This document shows positions 10,374 through 18,087 of a DNA stretch of 64,000 bases, piece after piece. Source of the stretch: CAWAPS01 sp963783945 (GTDB taxonomy: Bacteria > Actinomycetota > Acidimicrobiia > Acidimicrobiales > Palsa-688); NCBI GenBank assembly GCA_963783945.1, contig CAWAPS010000025.1:124001-188000 (forward strand), in the 5' to 3' direction. A program made the translations under genes and the position numbers. A model generated the notes under the pieces. It worked only from the letters and a program-made list of their open reading frames with translations. It was not told the DNA's origin and ran no database searches. Positions within the stretch are counted from its first letter, which is position 1; each line of letters starts with the position of its first letter.

Positions 10374-10544
10374 CTAACCGGCCGGAGTGTACGAACCGGT
10401 GCAGATGTTCTCGCACTGGCCGGGATCGAAGCGCTGGTCGTGTTGGGGGAAGTACCAATCGACCGCCCGGTGCATGTAGTGGCCGGCGCAGTTACCGAGA
10501 TCGAACGCCACGACCGTCACCGGCTCTTCGGTGCCTTGGGCCAC
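10374..10544 (-). CDS. Small Cys/His-containing protein (56 aa)
   Basis: GTG 10544 is preceded by TTTGGAGGAACCAGATC, an excellent Shine-Dalgarno sequence (GGAGG) 8 nt from the GTG. The 56-aa product begins VAQGTEEPVTVVAFDLGNC. It has three Cys (including the CENIC spacing near the end) and several aromatic and His residues, a composition unlike a shadow ORF. A longer version of the frame to 10673 lacks an RBS and has Arg-rich noise at its N-terminus. It lies upstream of the membrane-protein gene and could be its operon partner, with a 178-bp gap. I do not recognise a family. Confidence 0.55.
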   Translation of the reverse strand: MAQGTEEPVTVVAFDLGNCAGHYMHRAVDWYFPQHDQRFDPGQCENICTGSYTPAG

Positions 10545-10773
10545 GATCTGGTTCCTCCAAATCCGATTCCCGTTGCGAGCTGGGCTATGCCCTCCCTCAC
10601 CCGGCGTCGGGTTCCTCGGAACGGCAAGGCGGCGGCGACCGACATGAAAAATCCGTCGTCGCCCCGGGCTCATACGCGTTCATGGTACCGGCCCGACCGA
10701 GAAAGACCTTCGCCCGCCCGCGGCGTGGCATCCCACCCCGGCGGTGCCCACGGGCGCCGTCAGGTCCGATTCG

Positions 10774-11706
10774 TCAGGGACGGGGCGTGCCGCCGTTCCC
10801 GTTCGGGGCGCCGTCCCGGTTGGGAGCGTCCAGGACGCGGACGTCGTCGGCGTCGGTGCCGAGGACCCCACCGAGCCGGCTCAGAAGTCCGCTCAGCTCC
10901 ATGGGCACCACGATCTTGGTCGAGGAGCTGGATCCGACCTGCTTGAGGGTCTCGAGGTATTGGAGCTGCATGGTGGTCGCATCCAACTGGCGGCCTACCG
11001 TCATGATGGTCTCCAGCCCAGCGGCCAGGCCCTCGGCCCTGAGCTTGGTGGCGGTCCGTTCACCTTCGGCCTGGAGGATCGCGGCCTGCTTTGTGCCCTC
11101 CGCCAGGGTGATGGCCGCCTGCTTCTGGCCCTCGGCCTCGGTGACTGCGGCCCGCCGGGTCCGCTCGGCCGACATCTGACGGGTCATGGCGTCGAGCACC
11201 CCGGGAGGCGGGTTCACCTCGCGGACCTCGACCGTGGTGACCTTGACCCCCCATCGCTCTGTCACATCGTCGAGGCGGACGCGTAGCGAGGCGTTCATCT
11301 CCTCCCGCTTGGACAGCACGTCGTCGAGCGGCATGTCGCCGACCACACTCCGCAATGTGGTGGCGGCCACATTGAGAGCGGCCCGGGCGAAGTTCTGGAC
11401 TCGAAGCACGGAGGCATCGGGATCCACGACCTTGTAGAAGATGATGAAGTCGATCGAGATCGAGGCGTTGTCCTTGGTGATCGCGGTCTGGTGGGGGATC
11501 TCCAGGAACTGCTCTCTCAGATCGACCCAGTTGGTGCGGTCGGTGATGGGGTTGATGAGCACCAAGCCTGGACCTTTGGTGCCGATCGCCCGCCCCAGCC
11601 GGAACAGCACTATCCGCTGGTACTCCCGGGCAATCCTGATCGATCCCGTTGCCACGGCGATCACCGCGATCAGGAGTATGACTCCGATTACCACGCCCAA
11701 GACCAT
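10774..11706 (-). CDS. Stomatin/prohibitin-like SPFH (band 7) membrane protein
   Basis: 310 aa. One N-terminal transmembrane helix (VVIGVILLIAVIAVATG) is followed by the band-7 domain (REYQRIVLFRLGR, KGPGLVLINP, then VEVREVNPP near 170). An Ala/Glu-rich coiled coil with AEGQKQAAI and AEGERTA repeats follows, as in bacterial stomatin. It probably forms oligomers organising membrane microdomains. It starts at ATG 11706, directly next to the stop of the NfeD gene (TAGATG), so the pair is co-transcribed. The stomatin-NfeD pairing is widely conserved. Confidence 0.9.
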   Translation of the reverse strand: MVLGVVIGVILLIAVIAVATGSIRIAREYQRIVLFRLGRAIGTKGPGLVLINPITDRTNWVDLREQFLEIPHQTAITKDNASISIDFIIFYKVVDPDASVLRVQNFARAALNVAATTLRSVVGDMPLDDVLSKREEMNASLRVRLDDVTERWGVKVTTVEVREVNPPPGVLDAMTRQMSAERTRRAAVTEAEGQKQAAITLAEGTKQAAILQAEGERTATKLRAEGLAAGLETIMTVGRQLDATTMQLQYLETLKQVGSSSSTKIVVPMELSGLLSRLGGVLGTDADDVRVLDAPNRDGAPNGNGGTPRP

Positions 11707-12240
11707 CTAGCTCTCCTTACCGGGCATCACGCCCTTGTCGCCGGCCGTCCCGGTCGGCTCGCCCCGGAGGGGCGGTTCGGGCCGGCCAAAACCGGAAGGC
11801 AGCTCCTCGCCCCACACCTCGAGGCGTACCCCCCCCTGGCCCACGACCTGCACCGCCGTCCCCGACCTGACCGGGGCGTTGACCGCTATCGCGCTCCAGT
11901 CCTCGCCTCGCACTCTCACTATGCCGTCGGGGTCGAGGTCGCTCACGGCCACCCCTTCCGCTCCGGTGTGAGCCAGCGCCCGATGGGGGGCGGCGATCTG
12001 GCCCCGTTTGGCCAAACCTCGCCAGGCCACGACTCCCACTCCTGCCGAAAGCGCCAGATCTCCACCGAAGAGCAGCCATGACAGCTCGCTGGCGTCGCCT
12101 TCTACCGCCATGACCAGGAGGACCGTCGCGGCCAGAGCTCCGAGCGCTCCGGCCACCAGATGGGCGTGAGGCCCGGCGTGAAACCCGAACAGAGACGCGA
12201 GCACCACGAGGCCTAACAAGATGCCGGCGAACACCCACAT
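11707..12240 (-). CDS. NfeD-family membrane protein, stomatin partner
   Basis: 177 aa from ATG 12240, chosen because GGGAGGCG lies 4-8 nt upstream. An in-frame ATG at 12294 has no RBS. Four hydrophobic segments fill about the first 90 residues (WVFAGILLGLVVLASLFG and others). The soluble C-terminal part (about 110-170) has VRVRGEDWSAIA and VVGQGGVRLEV, the OB-fold of NfeD proteins. It lacks the serine-protease domain of long NfeD homologs, so it is the short form. It is thought to act with the SPFH protein in membrane organisation. Confidence 0.85.
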   Translation of the reverse strand: MWVFAGILLGLVVLASLFGFHAGPHAHLVAGALGALAATVLLVMAVEGDASELSWLLFGGDLALSAGVGVVAWRGLAKRGQIAAPHRALAHTGAEGVAVSDLDPDGIVRVRGEDWSAIAVNAPVRSGTAVQVVGQGGVRLEVWGEELPSGFGRPEPPLRGEPTGTAGDKGVMPGKES

Positions 12241-12272
12241 CGAACGCCTCCCTTCGCGCTGCTCTGTTCCCC

Positions 12273-12278
12273 ATCGTA
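12273..12278 (-). promoter_or_regulatory. Candidate -10 element for the nfeD-stomatin operon
   Basis: TACGAT on the minus strand, about 33 nt upstream of ATG 12240, giving a leader of about 26 nt that includes the Shine-Dalgarno sequence. It fits TANNNT. No convincing -35 is visible. Confidence 0.3.
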
Positions 12279-12337
12279 CAGGTGCCCAGAACACAGAGGC
12301 CGCGGGCCCGCCCCCCAGTTGCGTTCCTCCGGGCGCC

Positions 12338-12343
12338 TAGCCT
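12338..12343 (+). promoter_or_regulatory. Putative leaderless -10 element of glgX
   Basis: TAGCCT, 7 nt before ATG 12351, with no Shine-Dalgarno sequence in between. This supports ATG 12351 over the ATG at 12282, which lies in a low-complexity stretch overlapping the divergent nfeD upstream region. Confidence 0.4.
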
Positions 12344-12350
12344 GCCCGGG

Positions 12351-14411
12351 ATGCAAACCAAGCCCGGCCGGCCCTACCCCCTGGGCGCCCACCCCGAAGA
12401 GGAAGGGGTCAATTTCGCCGTCTCGTCCGAGGTGGCTGACGCCGTCGAGGTCTGCCTCTTCGACCCGGATGGCTATGAGCGACGGGTAGAGCTCCCCTCA
12501 CGGACTGCCCACATCTGGCACGGGCTGCTGCCCGATGCCGGCCCCGGCGCCCGGTACGGGTTGCGGGTCCACGGGCCGTGGTCCCCCAAAGAGGGGTTGC
12601 GCTGCAACCCGGCCAAGCTTCTCCTGGACCCCCACGCCACCGCCATAGACGGGGCGATCGCCTGGGGCGAAAGCGTGTTCGGACACCGGGTCGACGCCCC
12701 CTACGAGCCAGATGACTCCGATTCGGCGCCGGCCATGCCGCGATGCGTGATCACCTCCGGTGACTTCGACTGGGAGGGGGATCAGCCTCCGCGCATCCCG
12801 CTGGAAGAGTCGGTGATCTACGAGACCCACGTCAAGGGGCTTACCTTTCGTCATCCCGACATCGCTGAGGGCCGCCGCGGCACCTATGCCGGCCTGGCCG
12901 ACCCGGCGGTAACCGGTTATCTCGTCGATCTGGGCGTAACCGCGGTCGAGCTGCTTCCGGTCCAGCATTTCGTGCACGACTGGCATCTGCTCGATCGGGG
13001 CCTGCGGAACTACTGGGGCTACAACAGCATCGGTTTTCTCGCTCCCCACGGCGAGTACAGCTCCTCCGGATCCGGCGGCGGGCAGGTGCAGGAGTTCAAG
13101 GCCATGGTAAAGGCGCTCCACGCCGCTGGACTGGAGGTGATCCTCGACGTGGTGTACAACCACACCGCCGAGGGCAACCACCTTGGGCCCACCCTGTCGC
13201 TGAAAGGCATCGACAACCCGGCGTACTACCGGCTCGTGGATGAGGATGCCGAGCACTACTTCGACACGACCGGGACGGGCAATAGCCTCAACGTCGGTCA
13301 CCCCGCCGCCCTCCGCCTGATCCTCGACTCCCTCCGTTACTGGGTCACCGAAATGCACGTGGACGGTTTCCGCTTCGACCTGGCCACCGCGCTCACCCGC
13401 CAGAGCGGCGATGTCGACATCCATAGCGCGTTCCTCGCTCTGGTCCACCAGGATCCTGTCCTGGCCCCGGTGAAGTTGATCGCGGAACCGTGGGACGTGG
13501 CCGGCTACCAGGTAGGCGGATTTCCGGCCCGCTGGTCGGAATGGAACGGCCGGTACCGCGACGACGTCCGGGACTTCTGGCGCGGCTGTGACGGCAGGAT
13601 CGGGGACCTGGCCCTGCGACTCACAGGCAGCGCCGACATCTACTCCTCCGACCGGCGGACACCAGCCGCCAGCGTCAACTTCGTGACCGCCCACGACGGG
13701 TTCACCCTCGCCGATCTCACCGCCTACGACGACAAGCACAACGAGGCGAACGGGGAGGACAACAACGACGGCGAGAGCGACAACCGGTCATGGAACGGCG
13801 GCGAGGAGGGTGACACCGACAACCTCGAGGTGTTAGAGGTGAGGGAACGGCAGCGGCGCAATCTCCTGGGCACCCTGCTTTTGTCGGCCGGGGTGCCCAT
13901 GATCCTCGGGGGAGACGAGCTGGGCCGTACCCAGCACGGCAACAACAATGCCTACTGCCAGGACAACGAGCTGTCCTGGTACGACTGGGACGGCGCGGAC
14001 GACCACATGCTGGCGTTTACCCGGACGGCCCTGGCCCTGCGACGCAACCACCCCGCTCTGAGGCCCCGCGAGTACCTCCGAGGACCCGAGGGCGGCCCGG
14101 CCCAGCTGGTCCTGTACCGGCCCGACGGCGAGCAGATGACGGCCGACGACTGGCAGAACCCGATGGCCCGCACCCTGGCCGTGGCCCTGGACGGTCGTCA
14201 GATCGCAGACGTCGAGGGAGACACCAGTCGCGACCGTTTCCTCCTCCTGCTGAACGCCCACCACGAGCCGGTCGAGTTCAAGATCCCGGCCCGCCGCGGC
14301 TTATGGAAGGCCGTGTTGACGACAGGCGGCCCGGACGAGACCCCGGAGATTGGACCGGACGGGACCATTCTCCTCGATTCGCGGGCGCTCCTGCTGCTCC
14401 ACAGCGAGTGA
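12351..14411 (+). CDS. glgX: Glycogen debranching enzyme GlgX
   Basis: 686 aa. It hydrolyses alpha-1,6 branches of glycogen or limit dextrin. An N-terminal CBM48-like domain (about 1-150, starting PGRPYPLGAHP) precedes the GH13 barrel. Visible GH13 motifs: VVYNHTAEG, DGFRFDLA (nucleophile Asp), LIAEPWDVAGYQVGGFP (acid/base Glu) and FVTAHDGFTL (transition-state Asp). The signature DKHNEANGEDN and a C-terminal domain follow. It is typical of GlgX/TreX. No other glycogen gene lies in the window. Confidence 0.95.
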   Translation: MQTKPGRPYPLGAHPEEEGVNFAVSSEVADAVEVCLFDPDGYERRVELPSRTAHIWHGLLPDAGPGARYGLRVHGPWSPKEGLRCNPAKLLLDPHATAIDGAIAWGESVFGHRVDAPYEPDDSDSAPAMPRCVITSGDFDWEGDQPPRIPLEESVIYETHVKGLTFRHPDIAEGRRGTYAGLADPAVTGYLVDLGVTAVELLPVQHFVHDWHLLDRGLRNYWGYNSIGFLAPHGEYSSSGSGGGQVQEFKAMVKALHAAGLEVILDVVYNHTAEGNHLGPTLSLKGIDNPAYYRLVDEDAEHYFDTTGTGNSLNVGHPAALRLILDSLRYWVTEMHVDGFRFDLATALTRQSGDVDIHSAFLALVHQDPVLAPVKLIAEPWDVAGYQVGGFPARWSEWNGRYRDDVRDFWRGCDGRIGDLALRLTGSADIYSSDRRTPAASVNFVTAHDGFTLADLTAYDDKHNEANGEDNNDGESDNRSWNGGEEGDTDNLEVLEVRERQRRNLLGTLLLSAGVPMILGGDELGRTQHGNNNAYCQDNELSWYDWDGADDHMLAFTRTALALRRNHPALRPREYLRGPEGGPAQLVLYRPDGEQMTADDWQNPMARTLAVALDGRQIADVEGDTSRDRFLLLLNAHHEPVEFKIPARRGLWKAVLTTGGPDETPEIGPDGTILLDSRALLLLHSE

Positions 14412-14519
14412 CAACGACCCGCGGTCCGACTCGACCCGGCAAACCCGGGCATCCCCGGGCGCCGCGGGCCTGCCGGACGCCCCGGTCCCGGACCGCCCGC
14501 CCGCCGCCCGTATCGGCTT

Positions 14520-15491
14520 CTACCAGGCGTACGCTTCCGGGGCGGGACCGCCGGGACCGGGAAACAGCTTGTCGAGCCTGGACAAGACGTCCTCGTCGAG
14601 GCCGATATCGACGGCGCGTACGGAATCCTGGAACTGCTCCAGGGTTCTCGGCCCGATTATCGGGGCCGTGACGCCTTGCTGGTGCAGGAGCCACGCCACC
14701 CCCACATTGGCGGGATTCTCGCCGATCTCATCAGCGATCCGCTCGTACTCCTCCAGGGCCTGGCGGTGCTCGGCCAGCCTGGCCTGAGCTGCGCTCTGGG
14801 CGCTGCGGCCGCCCCGCTCCTTGCGCAAGACGCCTCCGAGCAGGCCCCCGGCAAGCGGCGACCAGGGGATCACACCGAGGCCGTAGGCCCGGGCCGCAGG
14901 CAGAACTTCCAGCTCCACCGTCCGAGCCATCAGGTTGTACAGGGACTGCTCGCTGACCAGGCCCATGAAGTGGCGGGAGCGCGCCGTCTCCTGCGCCTGG
15001 GCGATGTGCCAGCCGGCGAAGTTGGATGAGCCCGCGTAGATCACCTTCCCTTGCCCGACGAGGGTCTCGAACGCCTGCCAGATCTCCTCCCAGGGGCTGC
15101 GGCGATCGACATGGTGCATTTGCAGGAGGTCGATGCGATCGGTGCGGAGACGGCGAAGGGAGTCCTCGCAGGAGGTGATGATGTGGCGCGCCGACAGCTG
15201 GGACTGGTTGGGCCAATCGCCCATGGACCCGAAGACCTTGGTCGCGATCACCGTCCGGTCGCGGCGTTCTCCGCCCTGGGCGAACCAGTTGCCCACGATG
15301 CGCTCGGTAAGGCCCTCTCCCTTGCTCCAGCCGTAGACGTTGGCGGTGTCGAAGAAGTTGATGCCGGCGTCCAGCGCCGAGTCCATGATCCGGTGCGAGT
15401 CGGTCTCGCTGGTCTCGGGACCGAAGTTCATGGTTCCGAGGCAGAGACGGCTGACGGTCAAACCGGAACGTCCGAGGTGGGTGTAGCGCAC
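14520..15491 (-). CDS. Aldo/keto reductase
   Basis: 323 aa from GTG 15491. NAD(P)H-dependent oxidoreductase with the catalytic tetrad visible: Asp and Tyr in NFFDTANVYG, Lys in VIATKVFG and His in LLQMHHVDR. The phosphate-binding end includes GVIPWSPLAGG. It resembles the YghZ/AKR-like 'Kvbeta' subgroup (substrate unknown). A leaderless TAGTAT hexamer precedes the GTG by 6 nt. It is convergent with glgX and divergent from the PPOX-like gene. Confidence 0.9.
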   Translation of the reverse strand: MRYTHLGRSGLTVSRLCLGTMNFGPETSETDSHRIMDSALDAGINFFDTANVYGWSKGEGLTERIVGNWFAQGGERRDRTVIATKVFGSMGDWPNQSQLSARHIITSCEDSLRRLRTDRIDLLQMHHVDRRSPWEEIWQAFETLVGQGKVIYAGSSNFAGWHIAQAQETARSRHFMGLVSEQSLYNLMARTVELEVLPAARAYGLGVIPWSPLAGGLLGGVLRKERGGRSAQSAAQARLAEHRQALEEYERIADEIGENPANVGVAWLLHQQGVTAPIIGPRTLEQFQDSVRAVDIGLDEDVLSRLDKLFPGPGGPAPEAYAW

Positions 15492-15497
15492 GGAGCG

Positions 15498-15503
15498 ATA
15501 CTA
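15498..15503 (-). promoter_or_regulatory. Putative leaderless -10 element of the aldo/keto reductase gene
   Basis: TAGTAT on the minus strand, exactly 6 nt before GTG 15491, with no Shine-Dalgarno sequence. Same layout as the candidates at icd, glgX and metF. Confidence 0.4.
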
Positions 15504-15548
15504 CGGGTGCTGATTGACGTGCCGGCAGGAGTGAGCGATCCACTGACG

Positions 15549-15974
15549 ATGAACCTGACCGAGAGCGAATGCCGGGCCCGGGTGGCCGCAGCCCGCCACG
15601 CTGTTCTGGCCACCCGCCACGCCGAGCGAGGGGTGGACGCGGTGCCGGTCGTCTTCGCCGTCGTCGATTCTCAGCTCGTGGTGCCCCTCGACACGGTGAA
15701 GGCCAAGCGGCACCGGAGACTCGGACGACTGGCGAACCTCGAGGGCGACCCCCGCTGCGTCCTGCTCGTCGAGCACTACGACGAGGACTGGTCGCGTTTG
15801 TGGTGGGTGCGGGTTCACGCTCGGTCGTCGCCTGGTCTCGCCTCCCCTGGTTCGGGCCGCTTCGAGTCGTCGATGGCCGCCCTCGTCGACCGGTACCCGG
15901 CCTACCGCCGCCCCGGGTCGGTCGATGCCGTGCTCGTCCTGGCCCCGACCGCCTGGTATGGCTGGCAGGCCTGA
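15549..15974 (+). CDS. PPOX-class (putative F420-dependent, Rv0121-like) oxidoreductase
   Basis: 141 aa from ATG 15549. In-frame GTGs at 15519 and 15531 are alternatives and none has a clear RBS. Split-barrel flavin/F420-binding fold: AARHAVLATRHAERG, VPVVFAVVDSQLVVPLD, then VKAKRHRRLGRLANLEGDPR and LLVEHYDEDW. The C-terminus WYGW is characteristic of the family. Members bind F420H2 or FMN and reduce small substrates. The substrate here is unknown. F420 use fits an actinobacterial host. Confidence 0.75.
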   Translation: MNLTESECRARVAAARHAVLATRHAERGVDAVPVVFAVVDSQLVVPLDTVKAKRHRRLGRLANLEGDPRCVLLVEHYDEDWSRLWWVRVHARSSPGLASPGSGRFESSMAALVDRYPAYRRPGSVDAVLVLAPTAWYGWQA

Positions 15975-16027
15975 TCCCGTCCCGGGAAGTCCGGCCGCCC
16001 GCTGGCCGGCCCGGCCTTCTGGTGTCG

Positions 16028-16375
16028 TCAGCTCTCTTCGGCGGGGGATGGTTCGCCGGAAACGATCTCGAGGTATGGTGACAGGCCGCTGACCCCGAGG
16101 ATCTTCTTGGCAATAGAGGGCGGGTTCTTGATGATGAGCTCCCCGCCCCGGGCCCGAAGCTCTTTCAGGGCCCAGACCAGCACCCCGAGGCCGCTGGAGT
16201 CGATGAACTCCATCTCGGTCATGTCCATGGTCACGTGAGTGAAGCCTTCAGCGAGACACTCCGTCAGGCAGGACCGCAGGGCCGGCGTGGTGGCCATGTC
16301 GATCTCCCCCGTGACCCTGACGGTCACCGAGTTGCCATCCCGGGCGACAATCGTCGCCGGCGCGCCCTTCGCCAT
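16028..16375 (-). CDS. STAS-domain anti-anti-sigma factor
   Basis: 115 aa from ATG 16375. A single STAS domain has VRVTGEIDMATTPALRSCL and the phosphorylatable-serine motif MEFIDSSGLGVLVWAL. In SpoIIAA/RsbV-type proteins, dephosphorylated Ser sequesters an anti-sigma kinase and frees a sigma factor. No kinase or sigma gene is adjacent. The frame stays open far upstream, but that part is antisense to the CrtI-like gene and GC-biased. Confidence 0.85.
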   Translation of the reverse strand: MAKGAPATIVARDGNSVTVRVTGEIDMATTPALRSCLTECLAEGFTHVTMDMTEMEFIDSSGLGVLVWALKELRARGGELIIKNPPSIAKKILGVSGLSPYLEIVSGEPSPAEES

Positions 16376-16416
16376 GGCCCACTGTACCGCGGCCCCGGCT
16401 GCCGGGTCGCACCGCC

Positions 16417-16488
16417 GCGCCGAGCGGGGCGCCCCCGGGACATCACCGAGTGGAGCGCACCGGACATCGCCGAGCGGGGCGCCCCCGG
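16417..16488 (-). repeat. Short degenerate tandem repeat upstream of the STAS gene
   Basis: Three units of about 24 nt share CCGAGNGGNGCGC (units about 16417-16439, 16440-16463 and 16464-16488). They lie in the 128-bp gap between the STAS start and the CrtI-like stop. They could be operator iterons or a simple slippage repeat. No hairpin with a T-tract follows. Confidence 0.4.
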
Positions 16489-16503
16489 CCGGCCAGCGGT
16501 CGG

Positions 16504-18087
16504 TCAAGCCGGGGCGCTGAGCACCGCCATGGCGGCGTTGCGGCCGTTGACCCCGATGACGCTGCCGCCCGGATGGGTGGCCGCCCCGCACAGGTACAAA
16601 CCAGAGACCGGCGTCCTGGGTGAGAACCGCCTGTCCCACATCTGCTCCGGCAGGCACTCGCCCTGGAAGATGTGCCCGCCGGTGAGCCCGATGCCCGCCT
16701 CGATGTCGGGTGGACCGAGCACCTGCCGGTGCACGATGCAGTCGGTCACGTCCGGAGCGAAGCGGGCCACCGCGCTGATGGCGGCATCGCCGATGTCCTC
16801 CCGCCGGCCGTCCCAGTCCCCCGACGACAGCCGGTAGGGCACGTACTGGGCGAACAAGCTCATGGCGTGGCGGCCGGCCGGGGCGACCGAAGGGTCGTAG
16901 GCGGTGTGGAAGTACAGCTCGCACCAGGCCGGCGCCGGATCGCCCCGTCTGCTCGCTTCGAACCCGGCCTGGGTGTCGTCTATGCCGGTGGAGATCGTGA
17001 CCATGGCCCGGTGCGGAGCCACACCCGGAGCGGCCTGGGCAAAACGCGGAAGGCGAGAGAGCCCGCAGTTGATCTTCAGGACCGGACTCTCGCAATGCCA
17101 CCCGTCCACCCGGGCCCGGAACGACGAGGGGACGCCTTCGGGGCAGAGTCCGATGGTGCGCTTGGGATCAGCATTGGACACGATCACGGGAGCCCGGAGG
17201 AAGTCCCCCCCGTCGAGGACCACGCCCGCCCCGGGCACGATCCGGGCCACGGGGGTGCCGGCGGCCACGACGGCGCCGGAGTCCGTGGCGGCGTCCGCAA
17301 GCAGAAACGACACCCGGCCCATCCCGCCCATCACGTACCCCCACGCTCCGGGTACGCCCTCGAGGGTGCCCGAAGCATGCATCAGGTGAACGGCCGCGGT
17401 GCCCCGGTCTCGCGGCCCGGCGTAGGTGCCGATGATCCCCTGGCCGTGCAGGGCGGTGCGCAGCCTGTCGTCTTTGACGTGGCGCTCCACCACGTCGGCG
17501 ATGGACGCCTCGAACACGACCTCGATGGCTTCCCTGTCCCCGCCGAGCAGGTCCTCGAGCTCGGCCCGCGCCGGCGCATCCCCAACCCAGACGTCACGGT
17601 CGCCGCCCCGCAGGGCTCGCCGGATCCGGGCGAACAGGGCGTTGTACCGGCGGTAGCCCTCCACGTCGCCCGGTGAGAGGTGGCCCACGGCCGCCGCGCT
17701 GGCTGTTTCGTCTTCCCACAGGGCAATAGACGATCCATCAAGAAAAGGGCACCACAGGTGAGGGTCGACCACTTCGACCTGGTACCCCCGCTGGCGCAGG
17801 CCGAGCTCTTCCACCACTAGCGGATGCAGGAGCCCGACCAGGTAAGCGCACGGGCTGATCCGCCAGCCCGCCTCCGGGAAAGGTTCCTCCAGGGTGCACG
17901 CCCCGCCCAGGTGGTCCCGGCGTTCTAGCACGAGGACCCGGCGGCCGGCGCGGGCCAGGTAGGCGGCGCAGGTCAGGCCGTTGTGACCTCCTCCCACGAC
18001 GATGACGTCCCAGCGACGCCGGGCCAGCTCCGAGATGGGGGCCGGTAACCCGACCCGCCCGAGCACATCGCCGGCAGCCACCCTCAC
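16504..18087 (-). CDS. Phytoene dehydrogenase-like FAD-dependent oxidoreductase
   Basis: 527 aa from GTG 18087, which overlaps the upstream stop as GTGA. N-terminal Rossmann dinucleotide motif VVGGGHNGLTCAAYLARAG with an acidic strand end LVLERRDHLGGAC. C-terminal FAD motif LYLCGAATHPGGSVIGVNGRNAA. This is the CrtI/NAD(P)-binding 'PDH-like' family, which desaturates or oxidises carotenoid- or retinoid-like lipids. No other carotenoid gene is nearby. Translational coupling to the CxxC-cluster gene points to a joint role. A longer frame up to 19281 is antisense to other coding sequence. Confidence 0.88.
   Translation of the reverse strand: MRVAAGDVLGRVGLPAPISELARRRWDVIVVGGGHNGLTCAAYLARAGRRVLVLERRDHLGGACTLEEPFPEAGWRISPCAYLVGLLHPLVVEELGLRQRGYQVEVVDPHLWCPFLDGSSIALWEDETASAAAVGHLSPGDVEGYRRYNALFARIRRALRGGDRDVWVGDAPARAELEDLLGGDREAIEVVFEASIADVVERHVKDDRLRTALHGQGIIGTYAGPRDRGTAAVHLMHASGTLEGVPGAWGYVMGGMGRVSFLLADAATDSGAVVAAGTPVARIVPGAGVVLDGGDFLRAPVIVSNADPKRTIGLCPEGVPSSFRARVDGWHCESPVLKINCGLSRLPRFAQAAPGVAPHRAMVTISTGIDDTQAGFEASRRGDPAPAWCELYFHTAYDPSVAPAGRHAMSLFAQYVPYRLSSGDWDGRREDIGDAAISAVARFAPDVTDCIVHRQVLGPPDIEAGIGLTGGHIFQGECLPEQMWDRRFSPRTPVSGLYLCGAATHPGGSVIGVNGRNAAMAVLSAPA

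Noticed and set aside
12498..13739. 413-codon frame opposite glgX
   Set aside because: GlgX has all GH13 motifs on the plus strand. The opposite frame has no motif and only the high-GC codon mirror pattern.
16376..17101. N-terminal extension of the STAS gene
   Set aside because: It is antisense to the oxidoreductase and reads as Arg/Gly/Pro noise. MAKGAP at 16375 gives a normal single-STAS protein.
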